Of a stretch of 64,000 nucleotides of DNA, positions 44,360 through 54,531 are shown in pieces (position 1 is the first letter of the stretch; each line of letters begins with the position of its first letter). Location: NCBI GenBank assembly GCA_020746835.1, contig JAGPNK010000031.1, positions 163,919 to 227,918 on the forward strand. The letters run 5' to 3'. The position numbers and the translations under genes were made by a program. The stretch is from Stachybotrys elegans (taxonomy: Eukaryota; Ascomycota; Sordariomycetes; Hypocreales; Stachybotryaceae). The notes under the pieces are model-generated. The model ran no database searches. It was not told the origin of the DNA and saw only the letters and a program-made list of their open reading frames with translations.

Positions 44360-45423
44360 TCACGCCTCAATAAGGCACGGATCAATGACTTCCCCATCGA
44401 TGGGGTTACCACCAGTGACGATCTGGGAAGCTGGTTCAACCATTCTACCGAGGGGGAGGTTGCTCAGGCCGTTGAGGTGGTTCATGTCACCCTCGTTGCC
44501 GAGAGGCTTCTGTGCCTGGGCGTTCTTCTTAACGTGGGCTTGAGGGTGGGACAAGTGGCTAGCTCCGGTGGGGTTTCCACGACGGATGGAGCACTTTTGG
44601 AAGTGACGCTTCAAGATATCGCTTCGGGAAAACGTATCGCGGCAAAGAACGCACCTGTACGGGCGATCGCCGGTGTCTATATCAATCTTGTCAGCAGGTA
44701 CTATACGTCAAGAGCATATTTTTTTTTCCACCCCGAGAAGCAGAGATGCTCGGGTTTGCAGGGGAAAGTGGACTCACGTTTGAGCAAGTGGCGCTTCAGA
44801 GTCGTGATGCGTTTATAAGGCTTTTCACAGCGGGGGCAAAGAAAATTTCCATTCTCATCTTTGGCAACTGTGCTCTTGGTGGCTGTGCCGGCGGCGGGAG
44901 CAGCAGGTTGGCCCGGGGTGCTGGGCAGAATGCCTCGGCAACCCTGAGATCCCACAATATGAGTCGGCTGCTCGCCCTCTTGGAGGATCGAGTTGGGCTG
45001 CATCAGAGGGCCCTGGCCGTAGGGAGACTGGACGTTGACGCCGGGCTGCATGCTGAGTCCGCCAGGAGGCATAGGACGCAGGGCCGGGGGTCCGACGCGA
45101 CCTCCAGCAGGCGCGATTTGCCGATGGCGCGAGGGAGCCGTGGCAGTTTGGGGCATCAAGCTAGTCGGTGTTCCATAACGCTGGTGAGGCTGGTGATGGT
45201 GCCCGGTAAACATCCTAGCATTTGGTTGAGTTTCAGGCTGCAGAAGCTGCAGCTGGTAGCCGGGCTGCTGGGGGTGCTGGGAGTTCGGGGCGTGTGGGAA
45301 TAATGGACTCAAGTCCGGCCGCACCAGCCGCACCAGTCGCGGGGACGAGGACTGATGAGGGGGCATGGCAATTGGCAGTGGGTTTTTCTGAGCTGCAATC
45401 GTATTTGTCCATGGGAAGGGCAT
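44360..45423 (-). CDS. C2H2 zinc-finger transcription factor, probably C-terminally shortened
   Basis: The model joins 45,423-44,778 and 44,700-44,360 (77-nt intron, GTGAGT to TATAG), for 328 residues. The N-terminal half is Pro/Gln-rich. Two adjacent C2H2 fingers follow at about residues 198-255: FLCPRCEKPYKRITTLKRHL with a noncanonical end at the exon joint, and YRCVLCRDTFSRSDILKRHF followed by QKC. The trailing RRGNPTGASHLSHPQAHVKK is a hallmark of a conserved family of filamentous-fungal regulators whose members, as I remember them, run on with a long Asn/Gln-rich activation tail. Here the protein ends about 55 residues later at GEVIDPCLIEA. The DNA-binding part looks intact, so the product could still bind DNA and compete with the full-length paralogue. 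Target genes are unknown. Confidence 0.7.
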
Positions 45424-47077
45424 TGGAGACTGTCTATAGCATGGTGCGAAAGTGGTGGGTATGATGCTAGCTCGTATTGCTGACGTATCTTGCTCTACTT
45501 GGAGAGAAGAGGTAGAGGGAGGTAAAGATCGGGTGTGAGAAGGAGTTCAAGTTATAGAGTATGGGTGTTCTGAAAGGGAAGAAGATGAAGGCAGAAGAGA
45601 CGGATGGTTGAGGTTTAACTTGAATGGTGTCCGAGTGACGGTTTAGAGTGAAGACCTGGGTCTTAAACCCTTACTGCTCCTTACCTGCCCTATCTCTCTC
45701 TCTTCGGGCAGCATGCCGTGTGATAAGGGCTACAGACAGGGGCGGGCAGAAGAACATTAAACCAGCAGAGTAAATATGCTTGGGAAGTCAAGTGCCGTGG
45801 AGTGCCATGCCAGCCCGTGTGCCTCGTCAGTGCAAACGCGTGCAAGCGCTTGGATGGCCCTGCCAAGTCTTGCCGAGTTATGCTCGGAAGAACGGCGCAG
45901 GAGACACGGGGACACGGCTGCGGCCGCTGGGCGGGTGTGCAAACATAACGACAGGGTTCTGGTTGCTCGGTCATTTTAAACCAGGGGGAAGGCCGGCTAG
46001 TGTCCAGACCGAAAGGTCACACATAACGATGCAGCGTGCAGAGGTGGTCGAGGTGGTTGTTTACAGGTCAAGGCCATCTCTGGCATTGAACAACCTTCCT
46101 CTTGCGAGGCCTTCGGAGGTTCCGGAGAACACAGGGGTTGATTGGACAGGCTCCGATTGGTCAAGAGCCGATTTAAAGGCGGAGTGCAGGATGCAAGGGG
46201 CCAACGCTGATCCTTGGTTGATGGTGCCGGGGAGGCATGCTAGCTTTCAGCCTCACTTGTGCATTGATCTTCCCCACTTTCACCACTACCTAACAGCACT
46301 TCTATCGCTACTAGGTGAGTCAAGTGTAAAGCCGACTGAGATACATATTAAGTAATTACCCGGAACAGTAATTGAGAGACAATTTGCCACCCCTCGGGCC
46401 GCTATACCCTCCCGCACCAACAATCCATCCCTGGGGCACAGCTCCGTATCCGCCTTGGGGACTTGGGACCCTTCAGCATTCGGTCCAGAGTCTGAAAGAC
46501 ACCATCGGGGATACTGGGGGGAAACCCTTGAACCGTAGACGCCGCTACAGATACCCTCCTCATTGAAGTTGCACGCACCATGCCGCAAATCAAGCCAACA
46601 GTGCTAGGTGAAAGACAAAGGCGGGTGGCTCTGACAGGGTAAGTGCAAAGGTATTACTGCATAGGACCTCGGTCCCCCGTAGGATGCCGGGATAGGTTCT
46701 GGGTGGTAATTAGTGCTGCAAGCAAAGCGACAAGGCCATGCCCAATGTGATTGAGGGTGGAAGGGGCCCCAAATTCCGTGGAGTCAGTCGACTAAGCGGC
46801 GATCAGGGAATGGCGGGAAGGCCAAGGCAGCTGGTTGACCAGCACCCTGTCCCCACCTGCCTGCCATTATTCACCGTCGATTTGAGCCTCAAGAATAAGG
46901 ACAGTTCGGATGGCTATGATCTTGGCCGTGCAGTCAGTAACTAGAAATCCGCCATGCTGCTTTATTATATGTCCGTCAGCGCGGCGCTTGCTCTGTAATG
47001 CCCTACAGACCGGTGCCGATTTTGTACTCATCTTTATAAACGATCCTCTCCTTACCACAGCCTCTCATACCTTTCTG
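45424..47077. other. Intergenic region with TIR-element left end
   Basis: TIR-family sequence lies at 46,066-46,170. The rest (45,424-46,065 upstream of the C2H2 gene, 46,171-47,077 upstream of the XlnR-like frame) has only short frames. Confidence 0.4.
46066..46170 (+). mobile_element. TIR-element left end
   Basis: GTCAAGGCCATCTCTGGCAT, AACCTTCCTCTTGCGAGG, GTTCCGGAGAACACAGG and TTGATTGGACAGGCTCCG follow the family order. Confidence 0.5.
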
Positions 47078-49063
47078 ATGGCAACCAATAACGCACCCCA
47101 ACACGCTGGATATGCTGGGGCAAAACTCTCGCTGCGTGCTCCGTCGCCCAACCCATTTGCAGACACGCTCTCTATCATAGATATAATGGTACAAGGGCTC
47201 GTAGCAAAAGCAGACGATCAAGAAACAGAGCAGCCCTGTCCACGAGAAATCGAGCACTATTGGATATTATGCCATGCCCACATAGCTACCACAAGTTTTG
47301 ACTGTCCTGATAACTTGGATACTCCTCCCACAACCTTGGATACTCCCTCAAGCATGGAGAGTAGCCAAACAAGCGACTCCATGCCACTCAGCATCAACAG
47401 TTTCGGCAGAGCAGCTCCGGTGCTCCAAAATCGAGGCATTGAAAGCCACATGATGGACAACTATGAGCCGTTTGCCGCCAGCCAGCCTCCCATGCACAGC
47501 TATCTGGACCCGGCATACTCTCCACAGAACGTGGCTCGGTTTGGCGCGCCTACCGTGAAGCCTTGTATCAACCACGATGGCCCGCGGTATCCTGTTCTCG
47601 AGCCAGTCATTCCCTATCTGGGCGATATCATAACCATTGATCTCGCGTGCGACCTGATTGACTATTACTTTTCTTTATCCTCCCGGGCATGGATGGACCT
47701 TATGTCACCTTACATCCTTGGTTTTGTCTTTCGAAAGAGAGCCTTCCTTCACCCGATCAAGCCACGACAGTGTCAGCCTGCTCTCCTCGCCAGCATGCTC
47801 TGGGTAGCAACCCAGGCCAGCGATGCTCCCTTTATCGCAAGTGCCCCATCGACCCGAGACACTGTCTGCCGTAGGTTGCAGGAACTGATTGTCGACCTGC
47901 TCAAGCCTCCGACCCACATGAACTCGGGCGAAGTATCTCCCGCCATGGGCCCAATCACAGATGGCGTTTTTCTCGGCGGGTTAGGCGTAACACCACCCAG
48001 GAGCACCGGCGTGAAGGCCTTGACGGGAGAAATCGATGCCGCAGGTAACCTCGACGACGTCGCCACCTGTATGCTTCTCGCTATGGTCAATTGCGATAGC
48101 AAGGACAATAGCGAAGGCTTGAGTTGGTGGAAGACCGCCTGGTCGTTGGCCCATACGCTGGAGCTACACCGCGAACTGGGATCCAGCAGACCGGAAAGTA
48201 GCAAGATGGAAGGAAACGCCAAAGATGAGCATGGCCTCTGCCATAGCCATCCAAGCTTTGTGACGGAGGAGGTGCGAGAGGAAAGACGCCGCATCGGGTG
48301 GCTTATGTACATGGTCGACCGCCACATAGCTTTCCGCTACGATTCCCCCCTGTTCTCCCGTAATAACGAATACGATGACCTCTACCAACCCATGGACGAC
48401 ACGGCGTGGCAGAACGGCGAGTTTGGACATGGTCACGCGGCGAGGGACACAGATCCTAATATGCTTGAGTCACTGCCCGAAGGGCCAAAGGAACAGGTGA
48501 AGCGCATCAGTGGATTGAGTTTCCGGTACACTGGCCATAGTATATTTGGCTACCTCTTGCCACTCATGGCAATACTGGGCGAGATCATCGACTTGGATCG
48601 CGAAATTCACCACCCTAGCTCTTCTATCTTCTTTTGTTTCACAGATTATTTGAACCAGACGACTGCCGAAATATCCACACACCTGAATAGTTACGAGGAG
48701 AGCCTCAAGGCATTCGAAAAACAAAGTGGCGCACGATGCCATGAAGAGACGAGCGACCGGGACTTGCGCGATGCAAATGAGCTTGGCGTCGACGCCAAGG
48801 CACCGTTGGATGATGATATGCAAACACGCCTCACGTTAGCATATGGCACCCATTTGATGAGTATACTTCATATTCTCCTCGATACCCCGTCGAGTCCAAC
48901 CTTTGACTGTGCTAAGGCGATAAGCCGGTCTATTTTCACCACAAAGGCGCTTGCTACTATTTCCGAGGTTGACCCTCACCTGGAGCATATGCCCTCCTTC
49001 TATTCAGCCTACTTAGCTATAGGGTTTTACCCAACGGGGGAGGAAGGGGATTTTGTTGGATAG
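47078..49063 (+). CDS. XlnR/XYR1-like protein without DNA-binding domain
   Basis: The frame from ATG 47,078 is open for 661 residues. From about residue 180 it follows XlnR/XYR1, the Zn2Cys6 activator of xylanase and cellulase genes. Landmarks are IDLACDLIDYYFSLSSRAWM, SPYILGFVFRKRAFLHPIKP, QPALLASMLWVATQAS, WWKTAWSLAHTLELHREL, EERRRIGWLMYMVDRHIAF, YQPMDDTAW and GHSIFGYLLPLMAILGEI. The N-terminal zinc cluster is absent: the first 170 residues are unrelated, with one CPREIEHYWILCHAH stretch. The C-terminal activation domain is also missing; the frame ends soon after the position of FFYGVYLLQGSFLLLL in XlnR. The product could be a non-DNA-binding interactor of XlnR-type factors or a relic. Strong divergence with an unbroken frame favours some constraint. 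Confidence 0.7.
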   Translation: MATNNAPQHAGYAGAKLSLRAPSPNPFADTLSIIDIMVQGLVAKADDQETEQPCPREIEHYWILCHAHIATTSFDCPDNLDTPPTTLDTPSSMESSQTSDSMPLSINSFGRAAPVLQNRGIESHMMDNYEPFAASQPPMHSYLDPAYSPQNVARFGAPTVKPCINHDGPRYPVLEPVIPYLGDIITIDLACDLIDYYFSLSSRAWMDLMSPYILGFVFRKRAFLHPIKPRQCQPALLASMLWVATQASDAPFIASAPSTRDTVCRRLQELIVDLLKPPTHMNSGEVSPAMGPITDGVFLGGLGVTPPRSTGVKALTGEIDAAGNLDDVATCMLLAMVNCDSKDNSEGLSWWKTAWSLAHTLELHRELGSSRPESSKMEGNAKDEHGLCHSHPSFVTEEVREERRRIGWLMYMVDRHIAFRYDSPLFSRNNEYDDLYQPMDDTAWQNGEFGHGHAARDTDPNMLESLPEGPKEQVKRISGLSFRYTGHSIFGYLLPLMAILGEIIDLDREIHHPSSSIFFCFTDYLNQTTAEISTHLNSYEESLKAFEKQSGARCHEETSDRDLRDANELGVDAKAPLDDDMQTRLTLAYGTHLMSILHILLDTPSSPTFDCAKAISRSIFTTKALATISEVDPHLEHMPSFYSAYLAIGFYPTGEEGDFVG

Positions 49064-49768
49064 TAGTGTGCCTGGATGTTGATGGCAATAACCTTTTTTC
49101 TTTTTGTGGCAACAGATGTCTTAGAAACCCCTACTCTTCCAAAGGTTAATATATTGCAGCCCAGGACTTCCCCAGACGCTGTGAAGGTATGCATAAGGCA
49201 CATAAAAGTTGCGCTGTGACAGCCAGTACAAGACATCAGGTGCATCGTGTACCTGCCTGTGCGCAGAAAGTACACTGCAAATTGTCCAGTTGCGAGCAGT
49301 ATGGTAGCGTAGTGTGGGCCAAGTGAATACGGAGTGCGTTGAACCGTGCCAACCTAGGGCTTCAGTCTCAGCTTCAGTGCCAAGGATCGTACTCGCTATG
49401 TAGTGTTCTGGAATCCGAGTAGCTACAAGAGGAAAGGGTTATGGCAGGGATAGTCTTGACTAAGATTACCTCGATCACAGCCACCACCTCCACTTTGATC
49501 CTTTGCCTGCGCATCAAAACATTTACTGAAGTCTCTCATGGCTCAGTTGGGCTCAGCTGACCGGCCACCTCCACAAAGATTTATGACTACGCCCCCTGCC
49601 TAATTGGCTATCTCAATTACTTTTGGTCACTATCGTGCCAAGCCGCTCTTATTTTCCTCCCCTTTCTCCTACACATTGTTTTATTCCCTTTTCTATTGGC
49701 AGCTGACATATCAGCAAGAATTCTCTCTTACTACTCTGAGCCTCAGGTCTGACATCACACCGCCCAGA
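49064..49768. other. Intergenic region with a TIR-element right end
   Basis: At 49,421-49,465 AGCTACAAGAGGAAAGGGTT then ATGGCAGGGATAGTCTTGAC is one of the best-preserved right ends of the family. The last 100 bases are CT-rich, probably promoter or leader of the next gene. Confidence 0.5.
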
Positions 49769-50314
49769 ATGGCAGTTCGAACCGGGGACACTCATGGTTC
49801 TCCACTGGAGAAGCTGTCCACTGCTATCCCCGACTGGAAAGCGCGTATAGGAAAGCTTAAGAGTGAGACAGATGAATCCCTTGACAAACAAGTCTATTAC
49901 GACGGGGAAGCTCAGGACTTCTTCAATAGTCTGTTTAAATGGATTCGTTCTTCTGAATACGAAATATTCAAACCTAGTAGACGCCTTGATACGCGGGGCT
50001 GGAGAGATGAGACACTGGGTACGCCGTTATCGCTGCCAGGTAGTACGACCAGCCAATATCGAACCTTTCTATCTGAGAACACTGGTCGGCCCCTGGATCT
50101 CGACAAGGATCTTGACCTAACGTTGAAGGCTATACGAGAATGGTGCAATGATGCTGCCTATCAATTTCTCAAATATAGGCACGTTAACAAAGAGAAGCTC
50201 CAGGAAGTTCAAAGATATATGGAGAAGACTCTCGAGATCATCAGTGAACTGGAAGAGACCAAGCGCAAGTGTCCAAGTTGGGTCCCTAGTTCTGCGGAGA
50301 GGAGCTTGTCTTGA
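49769..50314 (+). CDS. Uncharacterised protein, 181 residues
   Basis: The frame from ATG 49,769 (MAVRTGDTHGSPLEKL) is open and of coding character, with Lys/Glu-rich helices at the C-terminal half (KAIREWCNDAAYQFLKYRHV, then EKLQEVQRYMEKTLEIISEL) that could form a coiled coil. No known domain. A further open stretch at 50,311-50,529 overlaps its end in another frame and might be a spliced continuation, but I find no clear junction. Low to moderate certainty that it is a real gene. Confidence 0.4.
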   Translation: MAVRTGDTHGSPLEKLSTAIPDWKARIGKLKSETDESLDKQVYYDGEAQDFFNSLFKWIRSSEYEIFKPSRRLDTRGWRDETLGTPLSLPGSTTSQYRTFLSENTGRPLDLDKDLDLTLKAIREWCNDAAYQFLKYRHVNKEKLQEVQRYMEKTLEIISELEETKRKCPSWVPSSAERSLS

Positions 50315-51788
50315 TGGCAAGGCAGGCATTCTCGCCTGCTGTCGAGACTTTGAGGCTTGATCTAAATCGCCACTTGATTGAGGACCAAAGCCTCATAGAG
50401 CCGCCAGCCGAGATGCGACTCAGCCCTTCGCTAAAACCCCAAGACAAAGTCAGGCAGGAAAGTTGGCTAAACTGGCACGAATTTGGATATGGTTGGAAAG
50501 GAAATACCAATATAATTCAGTACTGGTGAAAAGCGTGATATCGGAATGCAAAAGGGTAGCAATTCCCGTCCAACTGTGTGCTTAGCCTGTACGCGAGCTT
50601 CCTCGTTGGCGTCATGAAAGACACGAACGTCGTTTCACGGAGGGCATAATGCCAGACTGCGGCGGTGATCTCTGACTAAAAACGATCTATGATCCATAGA
50701 GTGAAGCCAGCTTTATGAGAGTATTGAAACCGCCAGCTACTTATTTGTCTTGGCCAGGTGAGCGCTATACTTGATAGAGAAGCCAACATCAGGCTTCGGC
50801 GAGTGACATAATTGCAGGTCCTGCTCAGTATTGCACAGGAATGGAATTAGGAATCGCTTTAACTGAAATAGTGGTAACCAGAAGTATTGTAGAAGTGGCC
50901 CTACTGGGTGCCTTGTATTTCTGCAAACTGTTATAGCGGTTCAACCAGCAGGGCTGCGTGAACGTCGCAGGCCGATGGCTCGCCACGTTGACTGCCTTAA
51001 CCGCCTTTTCATCGACAACCACCAGAGTCAGTCAAAACAGCAGTGTCCCTCCGTATACATTAAGAACCCCTTCCTGCCTCAGATCAACCTACTCTACGTA
51101 ATCACTCCCGTCTTGTTTTCTCGATTGTTGGCACTATCATAATATTTAGCTTTGCCCTTAAACACTGCTGTCCTAGAACAGTGATACTAATATAATTACG
51201 TCGTAGTATCGCGCATACGCTCTCTCAATTTTCGACCGCACATCTCGCACATGTTTGAGGTGCATTCGATCCGACCGTCCCTCCATCCACAGGAGTAATA
51301 GCAGATTCACGATTCTCGAGCGCTGACTGCTCCACCGTTCAACCTTGGGCCCCGCTAGCTGCTTATTTTTGTATCGGGTATCCCTGTCCCCATTGGCTCG
51401 TAACGCGCCCGTTGATAACACGCCATTTCATGCGCGCCAGTCTTCCACATTCAAACTCATCCATCCATTCTTACTCTTAGGCCAGGTGCTTTATCACAGC
51501 CTCCCAAAGAAGAATTTCCGTGCGATGCTTTCTGTAATCTTTTCGCTTTTGCAACCTCACGCCGTATTTCAACTTCATCTCCGTATCGTTACCGGGTACC
51601 ACCACTGCGTAACAGGCTTCGAACCCTCTTTTCACAGGCACATCGGCCCATCGGTGCAACGATTAGCAGGGTCAAGCCCCTACTCGTATAGAAATATCTC
51701 GTTCCCAGCTCTGCGCGACCTGGCTCTCCAGACGTATTCGATCTTATTCCGGAGCCCAGAAACCTCCGCGACGTCGCATCGCATCGCA
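50315..51788. other. Intergenic, CT-rich toward the right
   Basis: No supported gene. The 51,100-51,780 part is rich in CT tracts and is probably the promoter and leader of the small gene at 51,789. Confidence 0.4.
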
Positions 51789-52237
51789 ATGGCCCCCTCT
51801 CCGGCTCCTCACGAGAGGGCATCTTCCCCATTAGCAGCTCTTCCCTCATGTCATACCAATATCCGGCGCCCTTCTATATGCAGTACTGCTTGGTTCCCTG
51901 GTGCTCCTAGCCCACCTAGTGGCTCTGGTCCCACCAGCCAACGCCACGACAGCAGCAGCCCTTGTACTCCGGTTGCCGCCGCGTTGGAATCTTCTCCCTC
52001 TGGCTCGTGAGTCCCTGACCCTGCAACCCTGCAACCCTCCAAGCCTTCTCTTTCTATCCCTCTAGCTTCGTTCTTGTTGAGTATACCTGCTGACGCTGTA
52101 TGTTTTGTAGTCAAGCCGCATCCAGTCATCCCGAGATTGTTATCAAGACGGAACCTGGATCGCCCAGTGTGCCCGCCTTACGACTTTACCCCCCTCCCCC
52201 CATCGATTTCGGACACTGGACGAAGACTGGATTCTGA
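51789..52237 (+). CDS. Small Ser/Pro-rich protein with a SUMO-type motif
   Basis: The model joins 51,789-52,006 and 52,111-52,237 (104-nt intron, GTGAGT to TTGTAG), for 114 residues. The second exon encodes HPEIVIKTEPGSPSVP. IKTEPGSP matches the phosphorylation-dependent sumoylation consensus (hydrophobic-K-x-E-x-x-S-P), known from transcription factors. No DNA-binding domain is seen. The frame is open upstream to 51,345, but that part looks like leader. A second open frame (52,297-52,758) follows after 59 bases and may be on the same transcript. Confidence 0.4.
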
Positions 52238-52296
52238 AAAACGAGATCAGTAGCTATTGTGTTTCCACCAGCAATAATTTTAGTAACCATCCACCT

Positions 52297-52758
52297 ATGA
52301 CACCCAAGACTGCGAAGCCAGCACAGCCACATCACATTTCTTCACCAACGTCGGGCGGACCTATGGCCCCCCCACCCCTCCCCTCCCCGGTTACCCTTTC
52401 CCTATCATACCAAGGCCACTCTAGGGAGTACAAGAGTGCTGAAGAGGCTCAACAAGACCTTGCTGGCGGAGGACCAGCACTGCTGCCAAATATCGTGCAC
52501 TATAGGTATCACAAGCCCTCGATACCTCCTTCGCCTGCCCCTGTAAGCCGTCCAAGCGACCCCAGCCGAAGCGCAAGCAAACGCAGGACACGAGCAGAAT
52601 ATGAGGATGGTATCGATCCTCCTCTTGGCCACGGTCCTACAGCCACGCGCCGGGACCCCTCTGGTGCCGGAGGTGACAGCTATAAAGCACAACAACAGGA
52701 AAACAAAAAAGAGTTCCTCCGACTATGCGAGCGCGCATGGGATCTTTTTCACTCCTGA
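52297..52758 (+). CDS. Uncharacterised Pro-rich protein, 153 residues
   Basis: An open frame from ATG 52,297 begins MTPKTAKPAQPHH, continues with VTLSLSYQGHSREYKSAEEA and PNIVHYRYHKPSIPPSPAPV, and ends in a charged helix (QQENKKEFLRLCERAWDLF). It has coding character but no known domain. Tested splice combinations do not fuse it in frame to the preceding small gene, so it is either a separate gene or a second cistron. Confidence 0.45.
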   Translation: MTPKTAKPAQPHHISSPTSGGPMAPPPLPSPVTLSLSYQGHSREYKSAEEAQQDLAGGGPALLPNIVHYRYHKPSIPPSPAPVSRPSDPSRSASKRRTRAEYEDGIDPPLGHGPTATRRDPSGAGGDSYKAQQQENKKEFLRLCERAWDLFHS

Positions 52759-54531
52759 TCGCTGACACAAGCATTCCGCAACTTATTATCAATGGGAAGG
52801 AACAATGGCGCTGGGTGCAAAGCGGAGGGGCTGGCTTGATGAGTTCATGGATGAAATACCTTGTTGTTACAAATCCGCGGTTTAGTTAGAACGGCCGAGT
52901 ATGTCTGGCCGATCTTATTTAGTTACTTCTTACCTCTTGTTCATTTTCATGCTTAGACACGGAAGCGAATAGCAGGCTGCTTTTTAGGGGGATATAGGCT
53001 AATAGTGTTAGTGGTATGCTGGATGGGTTATTATGAGATACAATGTTGATTGGTACATAGCTGATGCAGAAGCCCTGTAGTGGTGGATAACCATCTTACT
53101 CCTGATGTATCTATATCCGTATGGTAACGAGAGACTGGGGACCATGAAGTTGAGATCGATTTACTGACGGCACCAGTTAGATGTCATCTCTTCAGGGCTA
53201 TAGCCAATGAGCTCCGCTGAAAGCTCCTTGACAATCTTTATGCCCAAGAAGCATTTATACTATGTGCCGTCTATGCTACTCATCGGAACGCCAAAGTATA
53301 TGAAGAGGGCCTCCTGGCTCGGCTCCTCACAGAAGTCGCCATCGGCGTACAGTACCTATGAGACCACGTAGCCCTTTCCGTAGACGCCGTCGAACCGCTG
53401 GATTTCGTGCTTGTGGCTGTCAGGCTGGACGGCCTGGCTGAGAAGTCTGCGCATCACTGCCGCCTTGGGCTAGACCTCACCTGTGCCAAGCGGGGGCAGA
53501 CTATGCCCTTGCAGATGCCGACCTCTACGATTTTTGATGCATTGCCTACGGCTCTATGCGTACCAATCTCGAAATCTTGCCCCAGGATCCTCTATTTTCA
53601 ACGTTACTATCCTCAATGTGCTACGCCCAGCCCGGCGCTACTGTGGAGAAAGTCGATATGCTTGCCGAAAAGCCGCCATTACAAGATCATTCTTTGCCGA
53701 CTGTTACTGGAGCCGGGAGGGCGGGTAGGGTGTCAAGTTCTCCAGCGGAGACATACCCAGACGTAGCACGGTACCTAACTGGCACCTCTGATCGCGCATT
53801 GACTGTCGATAATTGTTAAAGCAGGCCAATGATGATGGTTAGTGAGAGTAAGCTTGTTGGGAGTGACACGCATGCTGATCAAGCTCAATAGCAAGTTATT
53901 AGTCCTGAACAGGGCAATTGGAACGGGAATTAGAAAGAAGTTGTTTACTGGGGAAGATGTTGTGTGGACGCTTTAGCCTGGAGCTTGTGATCCTAACTGT
54001 GCTCACCCCTGACACTGGGGGCGTTCTTTTGTTCTCAGGTTTATCAACAGACACTCACCTTCCGCTCATGGATGTTATGTGATTGTGGCTGCATAAGCAG
54101 ATGTCTTATATTATGGTAGCCTGCCAGCTGCACGAAGAAAAGGTGCGCCAAGACTGCTCAGCTTGGTCAAGAGCGATGTCTTAGACATACCCCACCTACC
54201 CTCCCCCCCTCTAGTTTTGCTGACCACCACCCTCATCAGTGTTCGTTTCTCCGTTGATCTATTTGATTCCCGCCGTCGCAGAAAAACATTTCATTAAACT
54301 CAGAGGCGCAACTTCATATACCTTTGGAGCGGCTCGAGATCCCGTTGGTTTTAACTATCTTATATACTGTTGTCTAGGCACCGCATAGCTTACACATCTA
54401 GCCGCAACCAGCTCGAACTTTGAAGAAAGGCATTGAAAGACACCCATCAGTACTGAATACTACATCTTCGCCCACACCCCTGGTTACGGGAGCCAGCAGC
54501 CGCGGTGCTATCACCCCGAGTCACCGCTGCC
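52759..54531. other. Intergenic region holding a pseudogene fragment
   Basis: Apart from the regulator relic at 53,165-53,560, nothing is recognised. Positions 54,180-54,530 are CT-rich and probably promoter of the next gene. Confidence 0.4.
53165..53560 (-). pseudogene. Fragment of the right-edge Zn2Cys6 regulator (C-terminal half)
   Basis: It aligns base by base with about 62,880-63,300: CGGCACCAGTT, CCCAAGAAGC, ATGCCGTC/GTGCCGTC, GAAGTCGCCATCGGCGTACA. Many differences replace C with T on the plus strand (for example CACCCACGAG becomes TACCTATGAG), as expected from repeat-induced point mutation. Stops interrupt the frame. Confidence 0.75.
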
